NCBI GenBank assembly: GCA_964567485.1
Contig: CAZMMX010000002.1
Location: forward strand, 104,045 to 168,044
DNA: 64,000 bases
Reading direction: 5' to 3'
Source of the DNA: UBA1413 sp964567485
GTDB taxonomy: Bacteria; Bacteroidota; Bacteroidia; Bacteroidales; Prolixibacteraceae
Shown here: piece after piece, positions 11,101 through 18,855 of the stretch
Layout: each line of letters opens with the position of its first letter
Position numbering within the stretch: the stretch's first letter is position 1
Notes under the pieces: model-generated
What the model saw: only the letters and a program-made list of their open reading frames with translations
The model's database searches: none
Told to the model about the DNA's origin: nothing
Translations under genes and position numbers: made by a program

Positions 11101-11344
11101 GATTGAAGATGGTTCTTACCTCAGGATTAAAAATGTGGTGCTGAGTTATACCATCCCCAACGAGTTTCTGAGCTTTCGCAATGCCCAGTTTTACGTCGCC
11201 GCCAGTAACCTCTTCACCTTCTCGGAATACCTGGGCTATGATCCGGAATTCGGCTACTCACGCGAACCCGCAAGCCAGGGAATCGACTACGGCCTGACCC
11301 CCCATCCCAGGCAGTTTATTGTTGGAATTAAATTAGGACTCTAA
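8174..11344 (+). CDS. SusC/RagA-family TonB-dependent transporter, second copy
   Basis: The 1056-residue product is read from the ATG at 8174. The open frame extends upstream to 8018, but that stretch lacks signal-peptide character, whereas 8174 gives MKNKLTVRIPLNVVLLLLFFLF, a good signal peptide ending in VQAQ (about residue 30). A carboxypeptidase-regulatory-like domain (about 33-108) and a plug with SGDPGSGAVTLLRGTSS and PLFIIDGIP follow, then a barrel ending GIKLGL. The TonB box is poorly conserved here: VNYMVG stands where EVVVTA lies in the first copy. The gap of about 170 bases to the previous gene leaves room for an internal promoter. The paired SusD gene follows after 5 bases. Confidence 0.93.
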   Translation: MKNKLTVRIPLNVVLLLLFFLFVRTGVQAQDSIKVSGVVVNGDNVPMAGVSVGVEGSFDLPVVTDAQGRFAVISASGSHWLIVSPHTGYKDKRVYLNNMQELKIYLTPADMVSGDDNVNYMVGSLSRRNMVSAFSTLSTTDIRHTPALSVDQFMQGRTPGMHVTNRSGDPGSGAVTLLRGTSSLNTTSQPLFIIDGIPMTPQGTFSSKIDGYSYNPLLGVNVMDISKTTIIRDPAITAAYGSKASNGLIVIETLDPSATETTIDVDMRTGFSLAPTNLIPQMNAAQHKTLVNEVLYSSGLLDERIRYLYPNLFIQSDHEDYIDYQHDTNWQEMIYNNSMFTNFNLMVKGGDEIARYGLSFGYNDNKGIVKETGNNGYNLRFVSLLNIFTWLKMNASVSLNYNIARMKESAIVRQTSPILTALAKSPMLNPYQYDDEGKELTLLSDVEELGVSNPLAVINNYEAKNTNYNFVSSLGFEATLRKNLVLSTMFGLTFNVLKEQIFMPNRGMEHYYNFEAINVAKASNNSITAFNNTTFLKYNQNFGNDHQLSSVTGINIMRNNFEYDWGLTKNSHENDQYRMLQEGTDNLREIGGESRLWTWASLSESVVYTYKDRYIATASVSVDGTSRIGDDAANTMKIGGVPFGLFYSGGVAWRLSGESFLRDLSWLEELKLRASYGVTGNDDVGEANATRYYNSIKFRETVGLYPATYPNASLSYERVAQLNGGVDLSLWGNRWMLSADYFKSVTSDMLIYTPISSYLGYGYRPENGGKMENKGWEVSTNARIVDRPSFKWDLHLSLSNVTNTITEIKGDKLVSDIPGGQIVNMKGSPANEFYGYIFDGVFATTADAQASGLVNDRNMTYKGGDARFRDISGPEGVPDQVINEYDKTSVGSSLPEYFGGISTTLTWKRWSLTPFVQFVSGNEVFNYVRFQNEKMSGLENQSSHVLNRWQYEGQQTMVPRALYDDPIGNTAFSTRWIEDGSYLRIKNVVLSYTIPNEFLSFRNAQFYVAASNLFTFSEYLGYDPEFGYSREPASQGIDYGLTPHPRQFIVGIKLGL

Positions 11345-11349
11345 CCAAA

Positions 11350-13215
11350 ATGCAGAATAGTATGAAACGGCTCTTAAAATATGCTCTGTTTTCCACTTTG
11401 TTTCTTTTTCCGGTGATGTTCTTCACCTCCTGCAAGGAGTTTCTGAACCCTGAACAGGAGTTGTCGGTTACTGAGGAGAAGCTGTTGAACGACTGGTATG
11501 AATACCGGTCGCTGGCCATGGGGATGTATGGCCTGCAGCAGCAATTGGTGGAGCAGCTGCTGATCCTGGGCGAACTCAGGGGGGATCTGCTCACCATTAC
11601 CCCCAATGCTGATCCTGATATGGTGGAAATTTACAATTTCCGGATTTCCGAAAAGAACAAGTATGCCGCTCCCGACAATTTCTTCAAGCTGATTGCTGCG
11701 AGTAACAATTTCATCAGGCTGTTGCAGCGGGAACATCCCGAAGTGCTCGATGCTAAAAGCAATGTGACCAATTACGACCGGTTGTACGGTGAAGCCCTCT
11801 GCATGAGGGCCTGGGCTTATTTCAACGCTTCCCGCATTTACGGGAAAGTCCCCTTTATTCATGAGTCTTTGGTCACCATGGAAGAAATAGAGGACTATGT
11901 GGAGTCTTCGGGAACCTACACCGACAGTGTGAACATCGTCTTCGGACGTGACGGTTACCATAACGACACCATCCCCAATGTCAGTGTTCCGCTGGAAAAG
12001 AAATTTTTCACCCAGGAGATGGTAGTCAACTATTTCACCGATCAACTGGAGAAGGAGGTCAAGGCTGTCGGGGTCAACCACTATATTGACAATAACGACA
12101 TTACCTGGGAGGTCACTGTATGGAATACCTATGCCTGGCATGCTCTGCTGGGGCAGATGTACCTCTATCAGGGCAATCTGGCCCAGGCCGCAAGCCACTT
12201 TGAGTTCATCACAAAAAACACCTCGGAAGATCTGAGGTATCACCTCGACGCCACTTTCCAGAACGGTAGCTGGAGGAACATGTTTGCCAATGTCGACGTT
12301 AAGGAGCACATCTTCACGCTGTGGTTCAACAAGGCCAATTTTCAGCAGAACCAGTTCCAGTATTTCTTTGAGCCCATCGCTCCCCACCGGTATATGCTGA
12401 AACCCACGCGTGCCGCAGTCATGTATTGGGAGTGCATCTTCGATAATTACACGATCACTGAAAACAATGATCCCTGGAAATCTGAAACCCTCAATCAGGG
12501 CATTCCGGGAGATTTTTACCGGGGTTACGGGGTTTCCTATGCTTATGTCAAGGATGAGACATTACTCGATCCCGATAATGTACAGGCTATGCTTTTGCTC
12601 AAAAGGGAAGAGGATATGCGTACGGCTGAAATATTAACGGCCGATTACGACACTGTCGTGTGGAAGTATTCCGTCGGTAGGAACAAATATGCCCAGGACG
12701 CCCATTTTCATATCTATCGCGCCGGGGGTATTCATCTCTATCTGGCCGAAATTTACAACTGGTGGGTGGTGATGCAGGGAGGAATCCTGCGCACACAGAT
12801 GCCCACAGCCTTGAACATTGTCAACAATGGGGCCCACTACAATCCTCTGAGCACGCGGGAAGAACTGGGCGTTCGTGGCCGGGTGGGTTTCGGCGGAGAC
12901 AGCGAAGGCATCAAGGTCAAAAATATCAACTATTTTCACCATCCTTACACCAACGAAATCGTCAGTTACAATGATCTGACCGGTAACCTGGAGGCCAAAC
13001 AGCTCTATTTTGAGGATCAGCTGATTGATGAACGGGCACGGGAACTCGCTTTCGAAGGGGAACGTTTTTATGACCTCATGCGGATTGCCAAACGGAGAAA
13101 TGACCCCTCCTTCCTGGCATCCAGGGTATCGGCCAAATACCCCTCGGGGCAGAGGGAGACCATGTATAATTACCTGATGAATCCCGACAACTGGTATATA
13201 CGAATGTTCGAGTAA
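11350..13215 (+). CDS. SusD/RagB-family lipoprotein, second copy, enlarged
   Basis: The 621-residue product is longer than the usual 500-550 of SusD proteins. ATG 11350 lies 5 bases after the SusC stop; ATG 11362 (MKRLLKYALF) is an equally good start and gives a conventional lipoprotein signal ending in FTSC. Recognisable RagB/SusD features include the early GMYGLQQQL helix, YGEALCMRAWAYFNASRIYGKVPF, and the C-terminal LIDERARELAFEGERFYDLMRIAKRR. An extra central segment of roughly 100 residues (about 200-330) accounts for the length. A strong terminator follows at 13249-13288, which marks the end of the cluster. Confidence 0.92.
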   Translation: MQNSMKRLLKYALFSTLFLFPVMFFTSCKEFLNPEQELSVTEEKLLNDWYEYRSLAMGMYGLQQQLVEQLLILGELRGDLLTITPNADPDMVEIYNFRISEKNKYAAPDNFFKLIAASNNFIRLLQREHPEVLDAKSNVTNYDRLYGEALCMRAWAYFNASRIYGKVPFIHESLVTMEEIEDYVESSGTYTDSVNIVFGRDGYHNDTIPNVSVPLEKKFFTQEMVVNYFTDQLEKEVKAVGVNHYIDNNDITWEVTVWNTYAWHALLGQMYLYQGNLAQAASHFEFITKNTSEDLRYHLDATFQNGSWRNMFANVDVKEHIFTLWFNKANFQQNQFQYFFEPIAPHRYMLKPTRAAVMYWECIFDNYTITENNDPWKSETLNQGIPGDFYRGYGVSYAYVKDETLLDPDNVQAMLLLKREEDMRTAEILTADYDTVVWKYSVGRNKYAQDAHFHIYRAGGIHLYLAEIYNWWVVMQGGILRTQMPTALNIVNNGAHYNPLSTREELGVRGRVGFGGDSEGIKVKNINYFHHPYTNEIVSYNDLTGNLEAKQLYFEDQLIDERARELAFEGERFYDLMRIAKRRNDPSFLASRVSAKYPSGQRETMYNYLMNPDNWYIRMFE

Positions 13216-13248
13216 CCTTCGCACTTCTTTGGTCTGACCCATAAAAGA

Positions 13249-13288
13249 ACGGCATGCCTTCCGAAAGGAGGACATGCCGTACTTTTTT
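13249..13288 (+). terminator. Rho-independent terminator after the second SusD gene
   Basis: An 8-bp perfect stem ACGGCATG / CATGCCGT (13249-13256 with 13273-13280), with further CCTT/AAGG pairing inside the loop, is followed by six T residues (13283-13288). It lies 34 bases after the SusD stop, between convergent genes, so it may also serve the minus-strand GH5 gene weakly. Confidence 0.85.
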
Positions 13289-13325
13289 AAATGTGTTCAG
13301 GGAAGAAAAATTCCGTGTTCCCCCG

Positions 13326-14288
13326 TTATTTTTCTGCCCTGAAAGCCCTGAGGAGAGCCCTGGTTTTGATTCCCGATTCCTTCATCTGTTCCTCGCTCCA
13401 TCCTCCCCCCGAATCTGCTTCGGGTTTCAGCATGGAGCAGGTTTCGTCCTTGTCGGCAATGGACCAGGTGACCCAGCTGATTTGCCTTGACTTCATCCAT
13501 TCTATCCAGATCTGCCATTCCTGCTCATCGATGGGGCCGTTTCCACTGGCTTCCATACCTGCCGATTCTGATACAAAGAGAGGAATTCCCTTTTCCAGGG
13601 CGGTGTTGCACCGGTCCCGCAGGAACTGTTTGTGTGTGGCGGCATAAAAATGAACGGTATACATGAGGTTGTCGTATCCCCTAATGGGATCGTCGGCCAC
13701 AATATGAAGATCCTGACACCAGTGGGGACTGCCCACAAGGATGATGTTGTCGGGGTCTTTCTCCCTGATGGCTTTGATGACTTCCACGGAATAGGCCTTG
13801 ACATCGCTCCACGAGTCCCTGACGGGCTCATTGAATATCTCATAGATGATATTGGGGTGATGGCCGTATTTTGCCGCCATATCGGAGAAAAACCGGCGGG
13901 CCTCCTCCGTTTTTATTTCATGGCTGTGCCAGTCGATGATGACGTAAATGCCGCTTTCCAGGGCTCCTTCGATGACCGCTGACATCTTTTCGACCGACCA
14001 CTCCGGTTTATCGGTATAGCTGCCTTTAGGGCCCACGCCCATGGCAGCCCTGACGACGTCACATTGCCAGTCATTAGCCAGCCATTTCACGGAAGCCTGG
14101 TTGTAAAACCGAGGCCACCAGTTGTGCCAACCATAACTGACTCCCGTCAGCATAACGGGAACTCCCTTTTCGTTGACCAGTTGTGTCCCCTTCACCGACA
14201 AACGGCCGTGATCTGTTACGGGCTGGGCGTGTGCCGCCAGGGTGAACAGGATAAGGATGACCGCGAACAGGTGTGGTGTTTTTTTCAT
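13326..14288 (-). CDS. Secreted GH5-family endoglucanase/glycoside hydrolase
   Basis: The 320-residue product has a signal peptide (about 1-21, ending AHAQ) and a single TIM-barrel catalytic domain, with no carbohydrate-binding module. It fits glycoside hydrolase family 5, most like the GH5_2 bacterial endoglucanases. Visible residues are VIIDWHSH (117-123), the acid/base in IFNEP (Asn153-Glu154), HFYAATH (213-219), the nucleophile Glu241 in LFVSESAG, and the active-site Trp in VTWSIADK (275). Retaining hydrolysis of beta-1,4-glucan or a related beta-glycan is the family expectation. It is convergent with the SusC/SusD cluster. No lipobox is seen, so it is probably periplasmic or secreted. 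Confidence 0.9.
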   Translation of the reverse strand: MKKTPHLFAVILILFTLAAHAQPVTDHGRLSVKGTQLVNEKGVPVMLTGVSYGWHNWWPRFYNQASVKWLANDWQCDVVRAAMGVGPKGSYTDKPEWSVEKMSAVIEGALESGIYVIIDWHSHEIKTEEARRFFSDMAAKYGHHPNIIYEIFNEPVRDSWSDVKAYSVEVIKAIREKDPDNIILVGSPHWCQDLHIVADDPIRGYDNLMYTVHFYAATHKQFLRDRCNTALEKGIPLFVSESAGMEASGNGPIDEQEWQIWIEWMKSRQISWVTWSIADKDETCSMLKPEADSGGGWSEEQMKESGIKTRALLRAFRAEK

Positions 14289-14334
14289 GTTTTTCTGGTT
14301 TTGTTGTGATGGTTTACTTCGTTTAGTAAATAGG

Positions 14335-14370
14335 TAAAAAAAACAAGAGCCTGAATATCAGGCTCTTGTT
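14335..14370 (-). terminator. Rho-independent terminator of the T9SS protein gene
   Basis: A perfect 12-bp inverted repeat ACAAGAGCCTGA / TCAGGCTCTTGT (14343-14354, 14358-14369) with a 3-base loop. Read on the minus strand it is followed by an eight-base T run (plus-strand A run 14336-14343). It begins 20 bases after the stop of the 14390-18271 gene and separates it from the GH5 gene. Confidence 0.9.
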
Positions 14371-14389
14371 TAAATAAAGTGCGTATGTT

Positions 14390-17300
14390 TTACTTTCTGA
14401 TCACCTTGTTTTGGCTGATCACGCGGTTGTCATCGCTCACGGTGATAAAGTACATCCCCGAGGGCTGGTTGCGCAGGGAGACCACTTCATTGGAGGTGAC
14501 GGCGACTCTGTCGACCAGGGTGGCGCCTGTGAGGCTGATGACCCTGATGCGGTTACCGGCTTCTACTCCGTTGATGTTGACTTTATCTTCGGTCGGATTA
14601 GGATAGACGCTGATGACGTTTCTCAGCGTGTTGGCAGCGGTATAGTCGAGTTCCAGGGTGTAGACGGCTACGATCTTACCATCGGCAGAGGTCACCTTCA
14701 GCACGTCGCCACGCATCAGTTTACCCGTAGACTTGGCCACGCCGTTTTTGTCATAGATGGCCATCTGGGCGCCAAAGGCCGGGGTGAGCTGGGCCAGGAA
14801 AGCGGTGATGTCAGATTCTGCCACCGGCTTGGTAATCAATTTGCCGAGTTGGTCGACCTTGTAAGTGTCGGAGAGGACATAGGCCAGGTACGCCGTGGAG
14901 AGGAATTCGGTCCTCAGCATATCCAGGTAGTAGGTCTTAATCACCTTACCGTCTTTGGAGGTCACCACGAGCATATCGTCCTGATAGAGACCACCCTTGG
15001 TACGTTCCAGACCGTTTTTGTCGACCACCTTGATGGTAGCGCCTCTTACAGGAATGACATTCTTGAGGAAGGTCGAAACTTCGGTTCCCCTGGGAACAAA
15101 GCTGATGAGCAATGTCGACTGGTCGACCGCGTAGAGGTCGGAAGTCACAAAGGCATCGCTGGCTTCGGCATCGGGAACCAGCTGGTAACGCACCATGGTC
15201 AGCCCGTCTTCGGCCAGAACTTCGAAGTAGATATTGTCGGTGACGATCACGTCGACATAAGTGCTGTCGAAATTGAGTTTCTTGAAGGGCACCCAGGCAT
15301 CGTTGCCGTCAACGACGGTCAGTGTAGCTCCGGCGGGAACCACCACATTGGCGATGGCATCGGTCAGTTTCGTGCCCTGCGGGATCAGATAGATACCGCC
15401 GGTGGTCACGTCAACGCTGATGAAGTAGGTGGCAGAGGTAAGGATAGCATTGGAGCTCAACCCATTCGTGGTCACATTGAGGGTATAGACAGAAGTGTTG
15501 ACACTGTCGGCCGAAAGGACCTCGAGTTTATCTCCATCGGTCAGTTTCTGGGTTCCGGTGAGGACATTGCCGGCGGCATTTTTGAGCGTCAGGGTCTGTC
15601 CCGGATCGGCCTTAAGGATCCTGGTCAGGAAGTCGTCAACAGTCGTGTTGGTTTTGACGCCGCGCAGGGTCTCATCGTTACCGTACCCTTCACTTACCTT
15701 GTATGCGACCGAGTTGATGGTCGATTTGTATACCGTAACTTCATTCATGAAATGGCTGCCCAAACCGGAGCAGATCATCAGGATGTCCACGGGCCATCCA
15801 TAGCCCCTGCTTACCCAGTACGCCCTGTCGGCAAACATCCATTCGCTGTCGTCGTCGTTGGTGCCAAAAGAACCCTTAAACTGGGGATTCCCCTTGTAAA
15901 TGTGGGATTTGCGGGTGAAGCTCTGGATCTGGTCGATGTTCCTGCCGTTAATTTTAAGTTGAGTTCCATCGCCACTACCAAAGACATCGATCAGGGTGAA
16001 GTCGTTGGGATCGCTGGCCGCTTTGAGGCCCAGCTTGATCGAGTCGTTGTCGATACGGAAGAGATAGTAGTTGGTGGCTACCCAGCCGGTAAGGTTGTCG
16101 CCTGTTGTTTCTCCCCACGGGTTGTAGTTCGTTCCTAAGTCGACATCGGTTCTGTAACCTCCCCACCAGGTATCGGCTGCGGTTACTTGTCCACCTCCGC
16201 GTCTGTCACCAATCACGAAGACCTCTCCGGGATAAACGAGCGGGTCAACGGCCGGGTCGGGAATGACCATGGCAGGTTGGGTTTCCCAGGTGGCCTGGTC
16301 TACCCATTTGTAGCCGGGGATATACTTATCGTAACGTTCAGGCCAGCTGTCGGTGGCGGTTTGCATGGTGATGGCTTCGGCGGGACTGTTGATGCCAGCC
16401 CAGGCAAACATGTAGTTACTCAGATCAAGCAGCTGGTTTCCGGGGTTCACCACTTCCATATAGTTATTGGCCCACTGGTCCCTAAATACCAATTCCGAAA
16501 TGAAAGGATCGGCGAAGTAAGGCTCTACATCTTCGAGGGCTTTCTCCTTGTTCATGGTCACGCGATAGGCGAGTTTGGTGGTTCCGTCTTCTGCCGTGGC
16601 ATTAAAGGTAACGGTACGGTCGGCCAGAGATCCAGCCAGGTTAGTGGCCCTGTTGACCTCCACCTGGGTGTTCAGCATTTCAGGCTTGGCGACCAGGGCG
16701 GGCATTCCGGCGACATCGGCGGGAATGCTGATGGTATAATCATAGGTGGTGCCGCTGAATCCGGGAATGGTATCTCCCTTCCATCCGAAGAATCCTTTCA
16801 GGGTTTCGGGAACGTCGGGCCAGGTAATGGCGCTCAGACGGGCGATTTTGTTGGGTGCATAACGGTTGATCTTGATGAAGTACTCCTTGGCGGCTCCGTT
16901 CTTGGCGGTCACTTTCAGCTTATCGCCGTTTTTGAGGTCGGCCCTTTGCACTCCGTCGACAAACTGGATTTCCCAGGTGGCCTGGGTGGGTTTCTCGAGG
17001 TATTTCAGCAGGGAGTCCACCCTTGTGTTGTAGCCAATACCCAGCAGCAGGTTGCCGGCCATGATGGTGTCGACCTCATGACCCGTGGTGATACCGCAGT
17101 AAGCTCCCATGTTAACATAGGTGCCGCGGTACTGTTCATTATTGTATTCCATGGGGATTTTCGGCATCACGATGTTATCGGCATCGGTTGATGGCAGCAC
17201 GTTGATGACAAACTTGACCTCCTGGAGGGTATTTCCCACAGCATAGAAGGTAATGGTGTCGTTGGTGCGAGCTGAGGCAAAGGCCGAGTCTTCCTTGGCT

Positions 17301-18271
17301 GCCGAAAGGGTGTAGTACCATGCCAGACCGGGGGATTCCACGAAGTTGTCGAGGAAGTAGAATTCATTCCTGACGCCCCAGGGCACGGTGATGGTTTTGT
17401 TGGGGATATCCACCACGGTGGCAGAGGTTTTACCCTTGATAGATTCGGTGCTCAGGGTGAAGTTACCATGGTTGCCAATGGTCCAGTAGGGTTTTACCAG
17501 CGGGTTCCATCCGCCCTGGGGGAACCTCAGGGGCAGCCATTCCGAGTCGGTGATGTCGACACCGGCAATCAGCGTCCAGGAGTCGAGGGCATCGCCAGTT
17601 CCTTCAGTAACGGTGGCTTTACGCACCAAAATGCGGTTACCGGTAGCACCGGTCACCCCTGCTGCATCGGAACCATTGACCGATTTGAATGGGCTGGTTT
17701 CAGCATTGTAGGAGGCATTGAAGGCGTCCACAATAATGGAGTCCCTCTCCAGTTCGGTTTCCTTGAAATAATGCATGATGTAGAAAGCGCTGCGGCCTCC
17801 CCAGTTGTCCATCAAGTCCCTTCCATTGGGGGAAATACTGTCGTATTCGGCAGGAAAATTACCCCATTCGGTTGATTCAAAGTGAATCTGCAGGTCGGCT
17901 TTTCTGAACATGTCGTAGTAGCCGGTCCGCTGTCCCAAATGACGCTCGGGATCCAGAGGCCAGATGTTGTATGGCTCGTCATCGTATGCGCAGATCAGGT
18001 AAGACTGCCCCGGTGCAAGCATCTTGTGGGGAAGACGCAGTCTTCTGTTTTCTCCAATACGATTGTCGTACCACGGAGCCGACCAGGGGTCATAATTCCC
18101 GACTTCAAATTCAGCCAGGTCAACGGTTTTAGTCCCCATGTTGGTGATCTCGATGTAGTTGAACCGGGTGTCATCTCCACGCATCTCCGTGAAGATCAGG
18201 TTCCGGTAAGGTTCCTGGGCGTAAAGCGCCCCGGAAATCACAAGTAGAAGAAGTAGAAGTTTTAATCTCAT
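14390..18271 (-). CDS. Large T9SS-secreted surface protein with lamin-tail domain
   Basis: The 1293-residue product starts at ATG 18271; two codons upstream in frame begin with TTG and are less likely. The signal peptide is MRLKLLLLLLVISGALYAQ. An N-terminal lamin-tail-like beta-sandwich follows (RNLIFTEMRG...FNYIEITNMGTKTVDLAEFEVG, about 22-150), and a related segment recurs near PFISELVFRDQWANNYMEVVNPGNQLLDLSNY. The C-terminal third carries repeats of about 100 residues of the form (V/I)VDKNGLxRxKGxLxxDDxLVVTSKDGKVxxxYxL. The last 70 residues (VYPNPTEDKVNINGV to ISQNKVIRK) are a type A T9SS sorting domain. The protein is therefore exported through T9SS and anchored or released at the surface. 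Its ligand is unknown. Confidence 0.88.
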   Translation of the reverse strand: MRLKLLLLLLVISGALYAQEPYRNLIFTEMRGDDTRFNYIEITNMGTKTVDLAEFEVGNYDPWSAPWYDNRIGENRRLRLPHKMLAPGQSYLICAYDDEPYNIWPLDPERHLGQRTGYYDMFRKADLQIHFESTEWGNFPAEYDSISPNGRDLMDNWGGRSAFYIMHYFKETELERDSIIVDAFNASYNAETSPFKSVNGSDAAGVTGATGNRILVRKATVTEGTGDALDSWTLIAGVDITDSEWLPLRFPQGGWNPLVKPYWTIGNHGNFTLSTESIKGKTSATVVDIPNKTITVPWGVRNEFYFLDNFVESPGLAWYYTLSAAKEDSAFASARTNDTITFYAVGNTLQEVKFVINVLPSTDADNIVMPKIPMEYNNEQYRGTYVNMGAYCGITTGHEVDTIMAGNLLLGIGYNTRVDSLLKYLEKPTQATWEIQFVDGVQRADLKNGDKLKVTAKNGAAKEYFIKINRYAPNKIARLSAITWPDVPETLKGFFGWKGDTIPGFSGTTYDYTISIPADVAGMPALVAKPEMLNTQVEVNRATNLAGSLADRTVTFNATAEDGTTKLAYRVTMNKEKALEDVEPYFADPFISELVFRDQWANNYMEVVNPGNQLLDLSNYMFAWAGINSPAEAITMQTATDSWPERYDKYIPGYKWVDQATWETQPAMVIPDPAVDPLVYPGEVFVIGDRRGGGQVTAADTWWGGYRTDVDLGTNYNPWGETTGDNLTGWVATNYYLFRIDNDSIKLGLKAASDPNDFTLIDVFGSGDGTQLKINGRNIDQIQSFTRKSHIYKGNPQFKGSFGTNDDDSEWMFADRAYWVSRGYGWPVDILMICSGLGSHFMNEVTVYKSTINSVAYKVSEGYGNDETLRGVKTNTTVDDFLTRILKADPGQTLTLKNAAGNVLTGTQKLTDGDKLEVLSADSVNTSVYTLNVTTNGLSSNAILTSATYFISVDVTTGGIYLIPQGTKLTDAIANVVVPAGATLTVVDGNDAWVPFKKLNFDSTYVDVIVTDNIYFEVLAEDGLTMVRYQLVPDAEASDAFVTSDLYAVDQSTLLISFVPRGTEVSTFLKNVIPVRGATIKVVDKNGLERTKGGLYQDDMLVVTSKDGKVIKTYYLDMLRTEFLSTAYLAYVLSDTYKVDQLGKLITKPVAESDITAFLAQLTPAFGAQMAIYDKNGVAKSTGKLMRGDVLKVTSADGKIVAVYTLELDYTAANTLRNVISVYPNPTEDKVNINGVEAGNRIRVISLTGATLVDRVAVTSNEVVSLRNQPSGMYFITVSDDNRVISQNKVIRK

Positions 18272-18371
18272 AATCAATCGTTTTAAAGTTGGTGAATATT
18301 ACAATTAATTCTCTTTAGGCGTTAGATCTTGGTTCAACAGACAGGAAAGCCCTTATTTGCTGTACGAGCCT

Positions 18372-18404
18372 CAAATATAGTAAAAAAAAGATTTCTGAAA
18401 CCAA
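18372..18404 (-). promoter_or_regulatory. Promoter of the T9SS surface protein gene
   Basis: On the minus strand TTG (18402-18404) is followed after 22 bases by TATATTTG (18372-18379), matching the Bacteroidota arrangement TTG-N17-23-TAnnTTTG. The implied leader is about 95 nt. Confidence 0.5.
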
Positions 18405-18531
18405 GAAAAAAAGGTAAATTGAAAACATAGTGTTAAATCTACAGTAAATCTGCTGAACCTCCGGTACGCACTGTGACCAGATAAGAACTCTTTGGTTGTC
18501 CCATTTCTTGCTGGCTTTGTCCGCTTCATGA

Positions 18532-18545
18532 ATTAAGCGCTTAAT
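18532..18545. promoter_or_regulatory. Perfect 14-bp palindrome, possible operator
   Basis: ATTAAGCGCTTAAT reads the same on both strands. The AAGCGCTT core resembles operators bound by LacI-family dimers. It lies about 150 bp from either predicted promoter, so its target is unclear. Confidence 0.3.
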
Positions 18546-18656
18546 GGGTAGCAGGAATCACCTCAGAGAGTGGGGATTCGCGATCCTGCCGGCTTTGTGG
18601 CTGTAAGGTTGATTTCTTTGACCGAAATGGCCACGGCGATGAAAGATTTTTCGGAT

Positions 18657-18690
18657 TTGATATCAAAAATGAAATAGATCAGTATATTTG
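18657..18690 (+). promoter_or_regulatory. Promoter of the aromatic leader and tyrA operon
   Basis: TTG (18657-18659) is followed after 23 bases by TATATTTG (18683-18690). Transcription would begin near 18696, about 17 nt before the leader peptide ATG at 18713, leaving just enough room for the leader peptide and hairpins seen downstream. Confidence 0.6.
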
Positions 18691-18712
18691 TGCCCATAAA
18701 GGTTCTGAAAAA

Positions 18713-18787
18713 ATGAATTTTTCTGCAAGCAACGCTTTTTACTTTTGGTTTTATTATTTCGGACGGGTTTCCGGGGCTGAGAGGTAA
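18713..18787 (+). CDS. Aromatic leader peptide of an attenuator (24 codons)
   Basis: ATG at 18713 to TAA at 18785-18787 encodes 24 residues. Residues 9-16 are FYFWFYYF, eight aromatic codons in a row (18737-18760), with one more Phe at position 3. All three aromatic amino acids are represented. The ORF lies between a good promoter and a terminator hairpin and precedes two aromatic biosynthesis genes, the classic arrangement for ribosome-mediated attenuation. Expected behaviour: scarcity of charged Phe/Tyr/Trp tRNA stalls the ribosome in the run and lets an antiterminator form; plenty lets it reach the stop codon and the terminator folds. The peptide itself probably has no function. Attenuation is inferred from architecture, not shown. 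Confidence 0.85.
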   Translation: MNFSASNAFYFWFYYFGRVSGAER

Positions 18788-18855
18788 TGGTCGTATGCGG
18801 CAGGCAAAAGATAGGTTACAGAAGGTCCCGGGGTTCCGGGACCTTCTGCGTTTTT
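18764..18855 (+). promoter_or_regulatory. Attenuator: antiterminator/terminator pair
   Basis: The terminator is a perfect 12-bp stem AGAAGGTCCCGG / CCGGGACCTTCT (18820-18831 with 18836-18847), loop GGTT, then GCG and five T (18851-18855), ending 14 bases before the tyrA ATG. A competing helix pairs 18764-18776 (CGGGTTTCCGGGG) with 18826-18838 (TCCCGGGGTTCCG) with 12 of 13 positions paired, counting G-U pairs. Because 18826-18831 is shared, the two structures exclude each other. The 5' strand of the antiterminator begins 3 bases after the aromatic codon run and ends before the leader stop codon, so a ribosome at the stop would mask it. Confidence 0.8.

Noticed and set aside
14411..17191. Two long plus-strand frames (575 and 334 codons) over the T9SS protein gene
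   Set aside because: Shadows of a single 1293-codon gene with signal peptide and T9SS tail.
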